Of a stretch of 64,000 bases of DNA, positions 38,288 through 46,630 are shown piece after piece; position 1 is the stretch's first letter; every line of letters begins with the position of its first letter. Origin of the DNA: Promethearchaeota archaeon. GTDB taxonomy: Archaea; Asgardarchaeota; Lokiarchaeia; Sigyniarchaeales; SOKP01. The translations under genes were made by a program, and so were the position numbers. Where the stretch lies: positions 248,001 to 312,000 of the forward strand of contig JAEOUA010000010.1 of NCBI GenBank assembly GCA_016839555.1, in the 5' to 3' direction. The notes below the pieces were generated by a model. That model was not told the origin of the DNA, did not search any database, and saw nothing but the letters and a program-made list of their open reading frames with translations.

Positions 38288-38905
38288 TTAAAATCCATAC
38301 ATAAATTGATTTACGTGTATATTATACTCAAGAATATACTTGGGAATATATAATAAGATCCCTCCGATTAAAATACCTAATATACTCAATGCAATCCCTA
38401 CTATACCAAATATAAAACCAATTTTTCGTAATTTCTTACCTGCTGTTTCATCACGAGCTCTTTTCCTTATTGCCATAGCAATGATTCCTAATAGAGACCC
38501 AATAATACCAAAAATAATAAGTAATAAACCAAATAAATAAGCTCCCTGTTTTAAATCTTCTTCTAAAATATATAAAGGTTCAGGAACACCGAAATAAAAA
38601 CCTTCCTCTAAACACACCTTAACGTAAGTAAGTTCAGAAAACCCATATTCTAGGGAAACAGATGATCCTACGGAGAAAAAAACGGGTAAACCGATACTTA
38701 TGGAAAGTAATGCTAAAAAGATAGATACAGTTGCTAATCCAAAGAATATTTTTGAATATTCTCTAGTTGCTTTATTATTTTTATGAGAATTTTGAAACTG
38801 AGATTTTTCTCTATTTATATTCAATTCTGCTCCACAATTTCTGCAAAACTTTTGATCTAAAGACTCTAATTTTTTTCCACATTTAGGACAGCTCAAATTC
38901 TTCAC
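38288..38905 (-). CDS. zinc-ribbon membrane protein, paralog 3 of 4
   Basis: About 205 residues. The in-frame TTG at 38908 is one codon before a GTG at 38905. Alignment with paralogs 1 and 2 (MKNLSCPKCG against MKELNCPNCG) favours GTG. The ribbon is CPKCGKKLESLDQKFCRNCG. Three hydrophobic segments and a middle motif IIGSLLGIIAMAIRKRA follow. The loop EGFYFGVPEPLYILEEDLK corresponds to that of paralog 2, so 2 and 3 are probably the closest pair. Confidence 0.75.
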   Translation of the reverse strand: MKNLSCPKCGKKLESLDQKFCRNCGAELNINREKSQFQNSHKNNKATREYSKIFFGLATVSIFLALLSISIGLPVFFSVGSSVSLEYGFSELTYVKVCLEEGFYFGVPEPLYILEEDLKQGAYLFGLLLIIFGIIGSLLGIIAMAIRKRARDETAGKKLRKIGFIFGIVGIALSILGILIGGILLYIPKYILEYNIHVNQFMYGF

Positions 38906-38937
38906 CAATTTTATTCATATGAATATTCTTAAATAAC

Positions 38938-39011
38938 TTAGATTTCGAATATTTAATAAAAGTTAATTTTTATATTACCAAAGGGATAATCTTATATAAA
39001 AATATTATCAT
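38938..39011 (-). promoter_or_regulatory. conserved upstream block of zinc-ribbon paralog 3
   Basis: The third copy. Plus-strand ACCAAAGGGATAATCTTATA followed by TAAAAATATTATCAT, and TTAGATTTCG at the gene-proximal side, 32 bp before the GTG at 38905. The identical spacing supports both the block and the chosen start. Confidence 0.5.
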
Positions 39012-39110
39012 TGGGCTTTTTTAAATATTTGTTTGGGATATTAAAAAATAATGCATATTATACTATTTTCAAGACATATGATTCATTAAATTCTAGACCA
39101 ATCAGAGATC

Positions 39111-39659
39111 TTAAAAAACGGCGACAATAAAGGGCATTGATCTATATAGGATAATTCCGAAGATGATTCCTACTACACTTATAGTGATCCCCAATATTCC
39201 AAAAATTCCCCCAATTTTAACTAATCTACCATTTAGATCATAAGATACTGCTTTTCGTCTCAATAACAGAGAGCTACTTCCTAATAAAAGACCAGCAAGA
39301 CTTAATATTATAATCCCTATTCCAATCACATGAAGATATCTCTCTCTTTCCTCACTTCCAATGACTCCCCAAGAAGGAAAAATTGTACTCTCATAGCTTA
39401 TCATACCAAAACTAGAATATAGAGATGCTCTTATGGATAGAATAAAAGCTAGACCGGTTATTGTAGTAGATAATGCTAAAAGAAAAGAAATTAATGCAGT
39501 TATAAAGCATATTTTTGAATAATTTTTAGTTTTGGTTTCTTTTTCAAGGGAAATTTGGGGCTGAGAAGCATCAGTAGGCAATTTCAAGTCTGCTCCACAA
39601 TATCGACAAATTTCTTCATTAGGAGTATCCAATTTTGCTCCACAATTAGGACAATACAT
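39111..39659 (-). CDS. zinc-ribbon membrane protein, paralog 4 of 4
   Basis: 182 residues, ATG start (MYCPNCGAKL). The ribbon is CPNCGAKLDTPNEEICRYCG; three hydrophobic segments; middle motif LAGLLLGSSSLLLRRKAV. It is the most divergent copy: it lacks the few residues before the ribbon, has an ATG instead of GTG/TTG start, and its upstream block is 10 bp further away. It is probably the oldest branch of the tandem family. Confidence 0.72.
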   Translation of the reverse strand: MYCPNCGAKLDTPNEEICRYCGADLKLPTDASQPQISLEKETKTKNYSKICFITALISFLLALSTTITGLAFILSIRASLYSSFGMISYESTIFPSWGVIGSEERERYLHVIGIGIIILSLAGLLLGSSSLLLRRKAVSYDLNGRLVKIGGIFGILGITISVVGIIFGIILYRSMPFIVAVF

Positions 39660-39701
39660 CTTTTTTGCTTTTTCTATTTAATTAATTATATTTAAGAAAT
39701 A

Positions 39702-39775
39702 TTAGATTTCAGAAATTAACAAAAATTTAATGATTATATTATTAAAGAGATAGTCTCGTATAAAAATGTTATCAT
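39702..39775 (-). promoter_or_regulatory. conserved upstream block of zinc-ribbon paralog 4
   Basis: The fourth copy. TTAGATTTC at 39702-39710, then TTAATGATTATATTATTAAA, GAGATAGTCTCGTATAAAAA and TGTTATCAT. The core keeps the AAAGAGATA and TATAAAAATGTTATCAT parts. It is the only copy with TCGTATAAA rather than TTATATAAA. Confidence 0.45.
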
Positions 39776-39905
39776 GTTTAGATTTTTAATTGAATTTGAT
39801 TATTGAGAATAAAAAAAATAAACGTAATTTTAGAAAATAAGATTGAAGTTTCAGCCGTTCCAGAATTCAAAGAAAAACATCGAAAAATCATTTGACCTTG
39901 GAACT

Positions 39906-41180
39906 TTAGATATTCTCCTCATTTTCTACTAAGATGTCTTTGATTGTTAAATTTTTACCGCAGTAAGGAGCTAATTCATTAAAGAATTCTGTGGGATCGG
40001 GGAAGGTTTCTTCCGGTGTTAAAAGCCCCTTTTTGGAAACCTTTCCTTCGAGTAGCATGCGGGCACCTATAGCTAGAGATACTCCTGTTCTACCCGCCAT
40101 TTCACCATATGGTTCACGAAGCAACGCAACTCCCACTTTTTTTCTCTTTCCGTTTCGCGTGCCAATGGCGATTACAGATTCCGTGGGGGGTCCTCCATAA
40201 AATTCTTTTAATAATTCACGATTCTTTCCGGTTAAAGCGGATTCCTCTATTTTAGCTAAGGCATTATTTAACTTAAAAGCAGCTTCCTCGAAACTAAGCT
40301 CTTTATTTTTGATTTTATCACAATATTGACGGAGAATTTCTGTTGCGGACTCACCTAATCGCATTAAATTTGATACATTATTTGTTTTTATAGTTCTATA
40401 GAGGGTTACAGGTTCGGGATGACCTATATGACAAGCATATACATCTTTATAGCCAGGAAATGCGAATCTTTCGGCAGGGGTAAGGGCCTCGATTTTAATT
40501 AATTTACCATCTTTATAGGTGGGTATATTACCAAAACTTTGATTCAATAAATGCATAATAGCAGCATTGGGTTTATTTGGTATATTAAGGCCACCGTATA
40601 CTCCTTTCTGTAATCCTAATTTTTTACGCAATTCTTCTGGTTTAACATAATATTTAGGTTTTCTTCCTTCTTTTCTATTAATATAATAACCCCACGAGGT
40701 AATAATTTCATCTATAGTATCTAATTTTGAACAAGCTCTAACAGCAAGAAGATTTAGGATACCCGGGCTAGCTCCCATTCCAATAAGTGCTGTAATACCT
40801 GCATTTTTTACTTTATCACCTAATTTGAGCGCATCTAATGTTGGTTTAGCATCATCACAAAGGTCAATGATTGATTTTTTCGCTTTTATCGCTGCTTCTA
40901 AAATGGGAATTTCAAATTTGGAAAAAGGACCAACACAGTTAGTAATAAAATCATGTTCTGACATAATTGAAAGTAATTTTTCTGTGTCTAATACATCTAA
41001 TTGGATTGCAGATAATTTAGGAGAATCAACCAAATCAACAAAATTAGAAGCAAGATCATAATTTATGTCTGCTACGGTTATTGATGATATCTGAGCCGAT
41101 TCCAGTAAAATAGCTACGGCCATTCTTCCCATATCTCCTGCTCCTCCTAAAGCTAAGATTTTCATTTTTTCTTTCAACAT
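39906..41180 (-). CDS. saccharopine-dehydrogenase-family oxidoreductase
   Basis: About 424 residues. The N-terminal Rossmann motif is LALGGAGDMGRMAV and the body matches saccharopine dehydrogenase-like proteins (NCVGPFSKFEIPILEAAI, YIDLCDD-like segment, GMGASPGILNLLAV, and near the C-terminus PYGEMAGRTGVSLAIGARML). The exact reaction is unknown; relatives include lysine-pathway and carboxynorspermidine enzymes and many uncharacterised forms. Start choices are ATG at 41180 (MLKEKMKILALGG) or ATG at 41165 (MKILALGG); a TTG lies further upstream. No neighbours of lysine or polyamine synthesis are present. Confidence 0.8.
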   Translation of the reverse strand: MLKEKMKILALGGAGDMGRMAVAILLESAQISSITVADINYDLASNFVDLVDSPKLSAIQLDVLDTEKLLSIMSEHDFITNCVGPFSKFEIPILEAAIKAKKSIIDLCDDAKPTLDALKLGDKVKNAGITALIGMGASPGILNLLAVRACSKLDTIDEIITSWGYYINRKEGRKPKYYVKPEELRKKLGLQKGVYGGLNIPNKPNAAIMHLLNQSFGNIPTYKDGKLIKIEALTPAERFAFPGYKDVYACHIGHPEPVTLYRTIKTNNVSNLMRLGESATEILRQYCDKIKNKELSFEEAAFKLNNALAKIEESALTGKNRELLKEFYGGPPTESVIAIGTRNGKRKKVGVALLREPYGEMAGRTGVSLAIGARMLLEGKVSKKGLLTPEETFPDPTEFFNELAPYCGKNLTIKDILVENEENI

Positions 41181-41265
41181 TATCAATTTTGATATTCAAA
41201 TTGATTAAATAATAATTAAATCGAAGATAATAAAATAATTTTCTTTTAGTAACTTTTGCTATAGA

Positions 41266-41430
41266 GTGAATCAGGCTAAAATAAAGGAGAAAGAGAAACA
41301 TGTATTTATATATCATCAAAAATTTGCTAAAAGGCTATGGTCTTTGAAAGAGCGTTTTGCTTCAGATTTTGAAAAGATTAAATATTCTTACCAAACTCTT
41401 TCATATTTGAGATTTATAATATATAGTTAA
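41266..41430 (+). CDS. possible small protein (54 residues)
   Basis: A GTG-started frame in the gap between two minus-strand genes. It reads MNQAKIKEKEKHVFIYHQKF, then AKRLWSLKERFASDFEKIKY, then SYQTLSYLRFIIYS. The composition is helical, basic and protein-like rather than random AT-rich translation. The ribosome site is weak. An out-of-frame 15-codon ATG frame inside it (41300) has a better Shine-Dalgarno, so the assignment is tentative. Function unknown. Confidence 0.35.
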   Translation: MNQAKIKEKEKHVFIYHQKFAKRLWSLKERFASDFEKIKYSYQTLSYLRFIIYS

Positions 41431-41467
41431 AAATTAAATTAAAAAAACTATAAGATGTTAAGATTTT

Positions 41468-41764
41468 TTAATATTGATCTTTAGTTTTTTTAAGTAAATA
41501 GATGACTGCAGTTCCTATTATTATAGTTAATGCTATAATTGGAATGCCATTGATGCTACTCACTTTTCCGCCATTACCATCATTATCGTCATCTCCATTA
41601 GAATCTGGCAATAGGGCGCTTGAGATGGTGATATTATAATACAGATTAATTTCATAGGGATAAACAAATATATAATAAGCACCAGCAGTGTTACTATTAT
41701 AAACAATCTGATCTTGAAAATAAAAGCAATTAAAACTACTAAAGAACTTAATACTAATAGTTTT
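41468..41764 (-). pseudogene. remnant C-terminus of a membrane-anchored surface protein
   Basis: The minus-strand frame is open for 98 codons with no start codon at its head (it begins right after a TAA at 41765-41767). It encodes an ectodomain-like end (YNSNTAGAYYIFVYPYEINL, then an NIT glycosylation-type site), a juxtamembrane acidic linker PDSNGDDDNDGNGG, one hydrophobic helix IPIIALTIIIGTAVIYLL and a short basic tail KKTKDQY. This is the standard C-terminal anchor of an archaeal surface protein whose N-terminal part is missing. Best read as a decayed gene fragment. Confidence 0.55.
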
Positions 41765-41868
41765 TTAAATTAATTAATAAGTTTGGATAAGATATTTATA
41801 TTGCTTAATTTAATATTTATAAAACAAAATCATATTAAATCTGATTAAAAAATAATAGATGAATAAAA

Positions 41869-43149
41869 ATGAGTGAAAAACTTCCACGAAATATTGCGGT
41901 AAGCGTTGGCTTATTATCTTTAGCTGGACAAATTGCTTGGGCTGTTGAAAATCAATTTTATAATGATTTCATAGATGAAGCACTTGTAAGTTTAGGAGCT
42001 CCTACATTGGTACCCCTTGCAATAACATTAATGGTCAATATTACAACTACAGTCGGTACTATCGCAGCAATCATAATGGGATCTTATAGTGATGTGAAAG
42101 GAAAAAGAAAACCACTACTCCTTTATGGGTTTATTTTTTGGGCAATAACAACAGCAATTTTTCCGCTATCAGCATTTTTTGGCTTTATAGGAGTGTATTT
42201 TGTTATATTTATTGCTATTTTATTCGATTCAATTATGACATTCTTTGGATCGACCACCTTGAATGCGGGGTTTAACGCATATGTAACCGATGTTACAACC
42301 TTAAAAAATCGAAGTAAAGCGATGAGTATTGCTCAAATTACCACCCTCGCGGCATTATTGATTGTTTATGGGGCTCTAGGAATTCTCATAGAGGTTATTG
42401 GTTATTATAATTTTTTTATCTTTGTAGGATTCCTAACAGGATTAATAGGTCTACTAGGAGTATATAAGACAAAAGAGCCTCAAGAACTTGAACCAATGAA
42501 TATTACTGTTATTGAACACATAAAAAATACGTTTGAAAAGAAGTCGACAGTGGATTACAAAAATTTCTTCTTAGTTCTTATAGTAATTTGTTCTTGGCAA
42601 ATAGCTTTGAATATTATGTTTCCATATTTAATAATATATCTTAAATATACTATGGGAAGCCGGACTTCAGCATTAATTATATTATTTATAGCACTTTTGG
42701 TTGCAATAATTCTTTCATACCCGCTCGGAAAAATTACGAATAAACTCGGGAGGAAAAAAATGACGTTAATTTCAACTCTTCTGTTTAGCTTAGGATTATT
42801 TTTAGTTGGAATATGTCAGTCATTAATCCCTCTTTTAATTTCTGGAATCTTTGCATTTGTTTTTTACACAGCGCTGTCTATAGCAACTTTCACTTGGGTA
42901 AAAGATTTATATCCACCAGAGGGAAGAGGACAATTTAGCGGATACTGGAATCTCTTTTCTGGTACCATTCCAATGATCATCGGGCCTATAATTGGAGGCT
43001 TTTTAGTGAGTATATTTGGAACACTAAGAGTAGAAGAAATTGGACGAACGGTATTAGTTCCACCAGACATGATATTCTATGCAGCAGCATTATTCGCGTT
43101 AATAACATTAATCCCATTGATATTTGCAAAAGAAATAAAAACTGAATAG
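41869..43149 (+). CDS. MFS transporter
   Basis: 426 residues, about 12 hydrophobic segments. The loop after helix 2 is GSYSDVKGKRKPLL, the typical MFS motif A, and the central loop precedes SWQIALNIMFPYLIIYL. The C-terminal half has a second motif-A-like GKITNKLGRKKMTL. It is less typical of GPH symporters than the two at 15.6 and 18.9 kb; the substrate is unknown. The promoter region overlaps the upstream end of the decayed surface-protein gene. Confidence 0.78.
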   Translation: MSEKLPRNIAVSVGLLSLAGQIAWAVENQFYNDFIDEALVSLGAPTLVPLAITLMVNITTTVGTIAAIIMGSYSDVKGKRKPLLLYGFIFWAITTAIFPLSAFFGFIGVYFVIFIAILFDSIMTFFGSTTLNAGFNAYVTDVTTLKNRSKAMSIAQITTLAALLIVYGALGILIEVIGYYNFFIFVGFLTGLIGLLGVYKTKEPQELEPMNITVIEHIKNTFEKKSTVDYKNFFLVLIVICSWQIALNIMFPYLIIYLKYTMGSRTSALIILFIALLVAIILSYPLGKITNKLGRKKMTLISTLLFSLGLFLVGICQSLIPLLISGIFAFVFYTALSIATFTWVKDLYPPEGRGQFSGYWNLFSGTIPMIIGPIIGGFLVSIFGTLRVEEIGRTVLVPPDMIFYAAALFALITLIPLIFAKEIKTE

Positions 43150-43214
43150 AAAATAGCTGGAATTTACACCTAGAAGGACTAAAGTTAGAAGATATTAAAT
43201 AATTCAAAATTAGA

Positions 43215-44444
43215 TTAATTTTTCTTACTTGGTACTTTTGGTAATTCTCTCTTTTTTTTTTCTTGGGAAGAGGTTTCCTCTTTAGGTACATTATTCTGTG
43301 TAGCTTCACTATCAGAATGTTTTAAGATTTCGATTGCATCAATACATTTTTCCTTTTCATTGAAATAAATTCTAAAGAGGTGGTTTTTTAAGGAAATCAT
43401 TTCTTTGGGAATTTTTTCAACCAAAGCCCATTGTTGTTCCTCTTGCTGCTCACCAAATACTTCTGCTTTTTTAGAAACGGTTCCGTAAAGATTTTGACCA
43501 ACAATTAAATTTTGCCTCTTATAATTCTTGGGAGGTGCTATTTCTAATATTCTGTCTTTTATTGGTTTATCATTATCGGGTAAATTAATCGTAGTTCTTT
43601 CAATTTCTGATTTTTTAATTGAATTATTTTCATATTTTAATATTTCTATTCCTTCAATTATTCCTTTATTATTATAAAAATAGATTCTAACGCGATAATT
43701 TTTTAATTCATAAATACCTTCTGGGAGTTTAGATACTTTTTCCCATATTGTTTCTTCAATACGTTGACCAAATACATTTGTTACTTTAAGTATTTCGCCA
43801 TAAAGATCTTGATTTATTATAAGATTTTGTCGCTGATATCCCTCAGGCAGTTTTAATTTTACTATTTTATCTATTATTTGTTTTGGATTAATTCTTAAGG
43901 GTCTCTTATAACCTCGTGGTCTCTCACTTTGATATGTAGTTATTGGGGTAATCCCTTTTCCAGATCTTTTTAATTCTTCCAGTGCAGGGGAATAATATTC
44001 TTCTGTTTCTGCTGAAATTGTACTCTCTGAACTTTCTACTACTCTTCCCATTAAGTTAGAGGGAGCTTTATCAATATTTCTTACATAATGCATATCTGCA
44101 AGTTTCTCAGTAACTTCCATTGATTCTAAATTAAAAGATTTTAAAAATTCCTCTGGTTCATCTCCTTGATCTACTGAAACTATTTTACACCGATGAAAGG
44201 CGGCCTCTTTGACAAGTTCATCCTGGATTTTAGATGCCACACGCGAACTTATGAATCTTTTCCTTACAGGTGATTTCGCTCCTTTCCAAATATAAATCCT
44301 TCTTATTTCCTCTTTTACAATAACGAAAACCTGCTCAGGATCTAGGATATTCTGAAGATCTGGCTCGTCTGTATCCAATCGCTGTCTCTCTCCATTTGGT
44401 AATAATTCAAAAACCATGAAATTCTCATATTCAGATTGCGTCAT
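43215..44444 (-). CDS. gelsolin-domain protein with duplicated C-terminal domain
   Basis: 409 residues. Residues about 36-112 form a gelsolin-like domain: QVFVIVKEEIRRIYIWKGA, then SSRVASKIQDEL and CKIVSVDQGDEPEEFLKSF. Asgard gelsolin proteins with this pattern are known to modulate actin. A charged linker (about 113-182) leads to two copies of an unrecognised domain, about 186-272 and 293-376. Each has YXRQNLI, QXLYG, VFG, W, LKN, RIYF and IEILK at matching positions. The C-terminus is Lys/Glu-rich. There is one gelsolin domain, no signal peptide and no membrane segment, so a cytosolic actin-binding or scaffold role is expected. It is divergent from the phospholipid synthase gene. Confidence 0.8.
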   Translation of the reverse strand: MTQSEYENFMVFELLPNGERQRLDTDEPDLQNILDPEQVFVIVKEEIRRIYIWKGAKSPVRKRFISSRVASKIQDELVKEAAFHRCKIVSVDQGDEPEEFLKSFNLESMEVTEKLADMHYVRNIDKAPSNLMGRVVESSESTISAETEEYYSPALEELKRSGKGITPITTYQSERPRGYKRPLRINPKQIIDKIVKLKLPEGYQRQNLIINQDLYGEILKVTNVFGQRIEETIWEKVSKLPEGIYELKNYRVRIYFYNNKGIIEGIEILKYENNSIKKSEIERTTINLPDNDKPIKDRILEIAPPKNYKRQNLIVGQNLYGTVSKKAEVFGEQQEEQQWALVEKIPKEMISLKNHLFRIYFNEKEKCIDAIEILKHSDSEATQNNVPKEETSSQEKKKRELPKVPSKKN

Positions 44445-44579
44445 ATTTAGATTGAGTCAGTTATTTTTTTCTTCAAAATTAATATTAAAATACGATTATA
44501 AAAGTTTTATTAAATCAGAATGACCATAAATTATAGAAAGAAATCTTTTAATTAATAAAATGCTTTAATTAATATAATT

Positions 44580-45380
44580 ATGTCTAAGATTGTCGATCTA
44601 CTAAAACTTAAAGACTATATAACTCTTACTGGAACTACCCTCGGGTTAATTACAGTAATAATAGTAACTCTCGGCGGGAGGACCTTAGTCTCCTTGGGTT
44701 TTTTCCTATTAGCATTTACATTTGGTACAGATTTGCTTGATGGGTATGTGGCTCGAAAAACGGGAACTGTAAATGAAATTGGAAAGGAATTAGACTCCTT
44801 AAACGATTCTTTAACATTTGGTATCGCACCTTCAGTATTAACATTTCAAGCTTTCAAGATAGGGACTATCTACGATTATTTTTTAATTTTTGCTTGTGTG
44901 CTTTTCGCATTGGGGGCAATATTGCGATTAGCAAGATTTAATATATCCAAGATAAAAGGATATACCGGTATACCAACACCGTTAAGTGGACTCGCGATTT
45001 TAGCTTTTTTTTATGCTAATTATTTTTTTGCTGTAGCGACTAGTGAAATAGGAGGAACTTTAGATTTTCCCTTCTTTTCAAACATACTAATTATTATCAT
45101 TATGATTTTTTTGGCTTGGTCTAATATAACACTTCATATTGTTTTTGAGAAAGAAAAGGATAAAAAGGTTTATTTTACCTTTTTGATTTTCGCTCCTTTA
45201 TGCCCGGTTTTCGCGATAATTGGTATCTTAAATCCTGATTTTATTATTGCTTCAATAGTGAGTATCCTCTTTTTTGTGTTTGAGTCTCTCATAATAGGAT
45301 ATATTCTTATTAGTTTCATTAGAACACAATTAAAAAAAGCTAAGAAAGCTGAAATTCAAGATTCAGTATCAGAAATTTAA
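44580..45380 (+). CDS. CDP-alcohol phosphatidyltransferase, archaetidylserine synthase-like
   Basis: 266 residues, polytopic. The catalytic motif DX2DGX2ARX8GX3DX3D is intact as DLLDGYVARKTG, then GKELDSLND. The following LTFGIAPSVLTF segment and a later LARFN are typical of the PssA branch. The enzyme would transfer a CDP-activated archaeol group to serine (or a similar alcohol) in the membrane. It is single, with about 240 bp of gene-free sequence after it. Confidence 0.85.
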   Translation: MSKIVDLLKLKDYITLTGTTLGLITVIIVTLGGRTLVSLGFFLLAFTFGTDLLDGYVARKTGTVNEIGKELDSLNDSLTFGIAPSVLTFQAFKIGTIYDYFLIFACVLFALGAILRLARFNISKIKGYTGIPTPLSGLAILAFFYANYFFAVATSEIGGTLDFPFFSNILIIIIMIFLAWSNITLHIVFEKEKDKKVYFTFLIFAPLCPVFAIIGILNPDFIIASIVSILFFVFESLIIGYILISFIRTQLKKAKKAEIQDSVSEI

Positions 45381-45621
45381 TTAAGATCTTCTTTTTTTCA
45401 ATAAAAATATGAAATCTAATATTTATAGATCTTTTTATTAGAATTACTAAGATTTAAAACATCTTTCTTTAATTGTTACCTCTATATCTAATATTAGCAA
45501 TCATGGTTTTTCAACTAAAAGCAAAAATATTTAAAAGAAAATAATTCTTAAATTAATAATGAAATTCATTTTTTTCATCTGAAAAAAGTGAAAACCCTTT
45601 CTATTTTTAGCGGCGAAATCT

Positions 45622-46599
45622 ATGCAAGATTATAATAATATTCTCAATGATTTAAATAAAGTATTTATCCCATGTAGAACAGTTTTAGAGATGGAGGCAC
45701 TTATATCTGTCTATTTGATAGATCATAATTATGAGCATATTAAAGAAGTTCCTCAATCTCGACCATCAAGTGAAAATTTGATTAATATTTTAGGTATAAC
45801 AGACAACGCTTTATATATGGATATCATCGAACATTTTATTAATTATGCCATTCCGAAGCTAAAACCAATTGTAACTTATGCTAGAGATAATTATGATAGA
45901 ATTCGCATGGGAAATATTATTCCTTATTCGAAAGCTCGTGTATGTGTATATCTTGCATTACATCAATTAAAATTAAAATTTCTAATAATTAAAAGCATTA
46001 TGGATAAATTTAAAGAAAAGATCATCTCTGATACAGAATCTATTTCAAATAAAAAAGAGGATAAATCAAATTCATATCTCTTAATGTTTGCTGAAGAATA
46101 TTATCTTAAAAACAAAATGAACTTAATTATCATGTTCCCAAAGAGTAAAGCTTCTGAGAGAGTTAAAAAACTACTAAATAATCAAGATTCAATTACCGGA
46201 GAAAAATTACTTGATATGGCGAGCTCTCGGGAGTTTTTCGACAAAGAAAATATAATTAAATTTATCATGAGAGAAATAAAAGCATCAGTATTTGTATGTA
46301 AATTAATGTTTGCAAAGATGGATCTTTCTAATCCTTTTTCTAGAAATGAAGAAACTATGATTGATGCAGAAAATATTATGCTCAGTAATGATTTTATTCC
46401 AGAATTAATCCCTGCAAGCTGTAAGAATTTAGATAAGGGAAATATTAAGCAATTTAACAGCTGCATAAATGCATTTAATTTTTTATTGGAGAAAGTACTC
46501 GTAGGAATTAATAGAGCTATAGATATTGCTTCTCGAGGTCAAATTCAAATAGGACTATATGAACCGATCTATTATACTGGAAATATTTTGTCAATATGA
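45622..46599 (+). CDS. hypothetical helical protein
   Basis: 325 residues, predicted almost entirely alpha-helical and soluble, with no recognised domain. Conserved-looking segments are NIIPYSKARVCVYLALHQL and IMREIKASVFVCKLMF. It ends 31 bp before the end of the convergent TrmB-like gene. The Asgard-specific vWA-RING gene is next but one, so it may belong to a lineage-specific cluster. No function can be proposed. Confidence 0.6.
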   Translation: MQDYNNILNDLNKVFIPCRTVLEMEALISVYLIDHNYEHIKEVPQSRPSSENLINILGITDNALYMDIIEHFINYAIPKLKPIVTYARDNYDRIRMGNIIPYSKARVCVYLALHQLKLKFLIIKSIMDKFKEKIISDTESISNKKEDKSNSYLLMFAEEYYLKNKMNLIIMFPKSKASERVKKLLNNQDSITGEKLLDMASSREFFDKENIIKFIMREIKASVFVCKLMFAKMDLSNPFSRNEETMIDAENIMLSNDFIPELIPASCKNLDKGNIKQFNSCINAFNFLLEKVLVGINRAIDIASRGQIQIGLYEPIYYTGNILSI

Positions 46600-46630
46600 A
46601 TTCTTAAAATTATATTAATAAGAATTTTAG

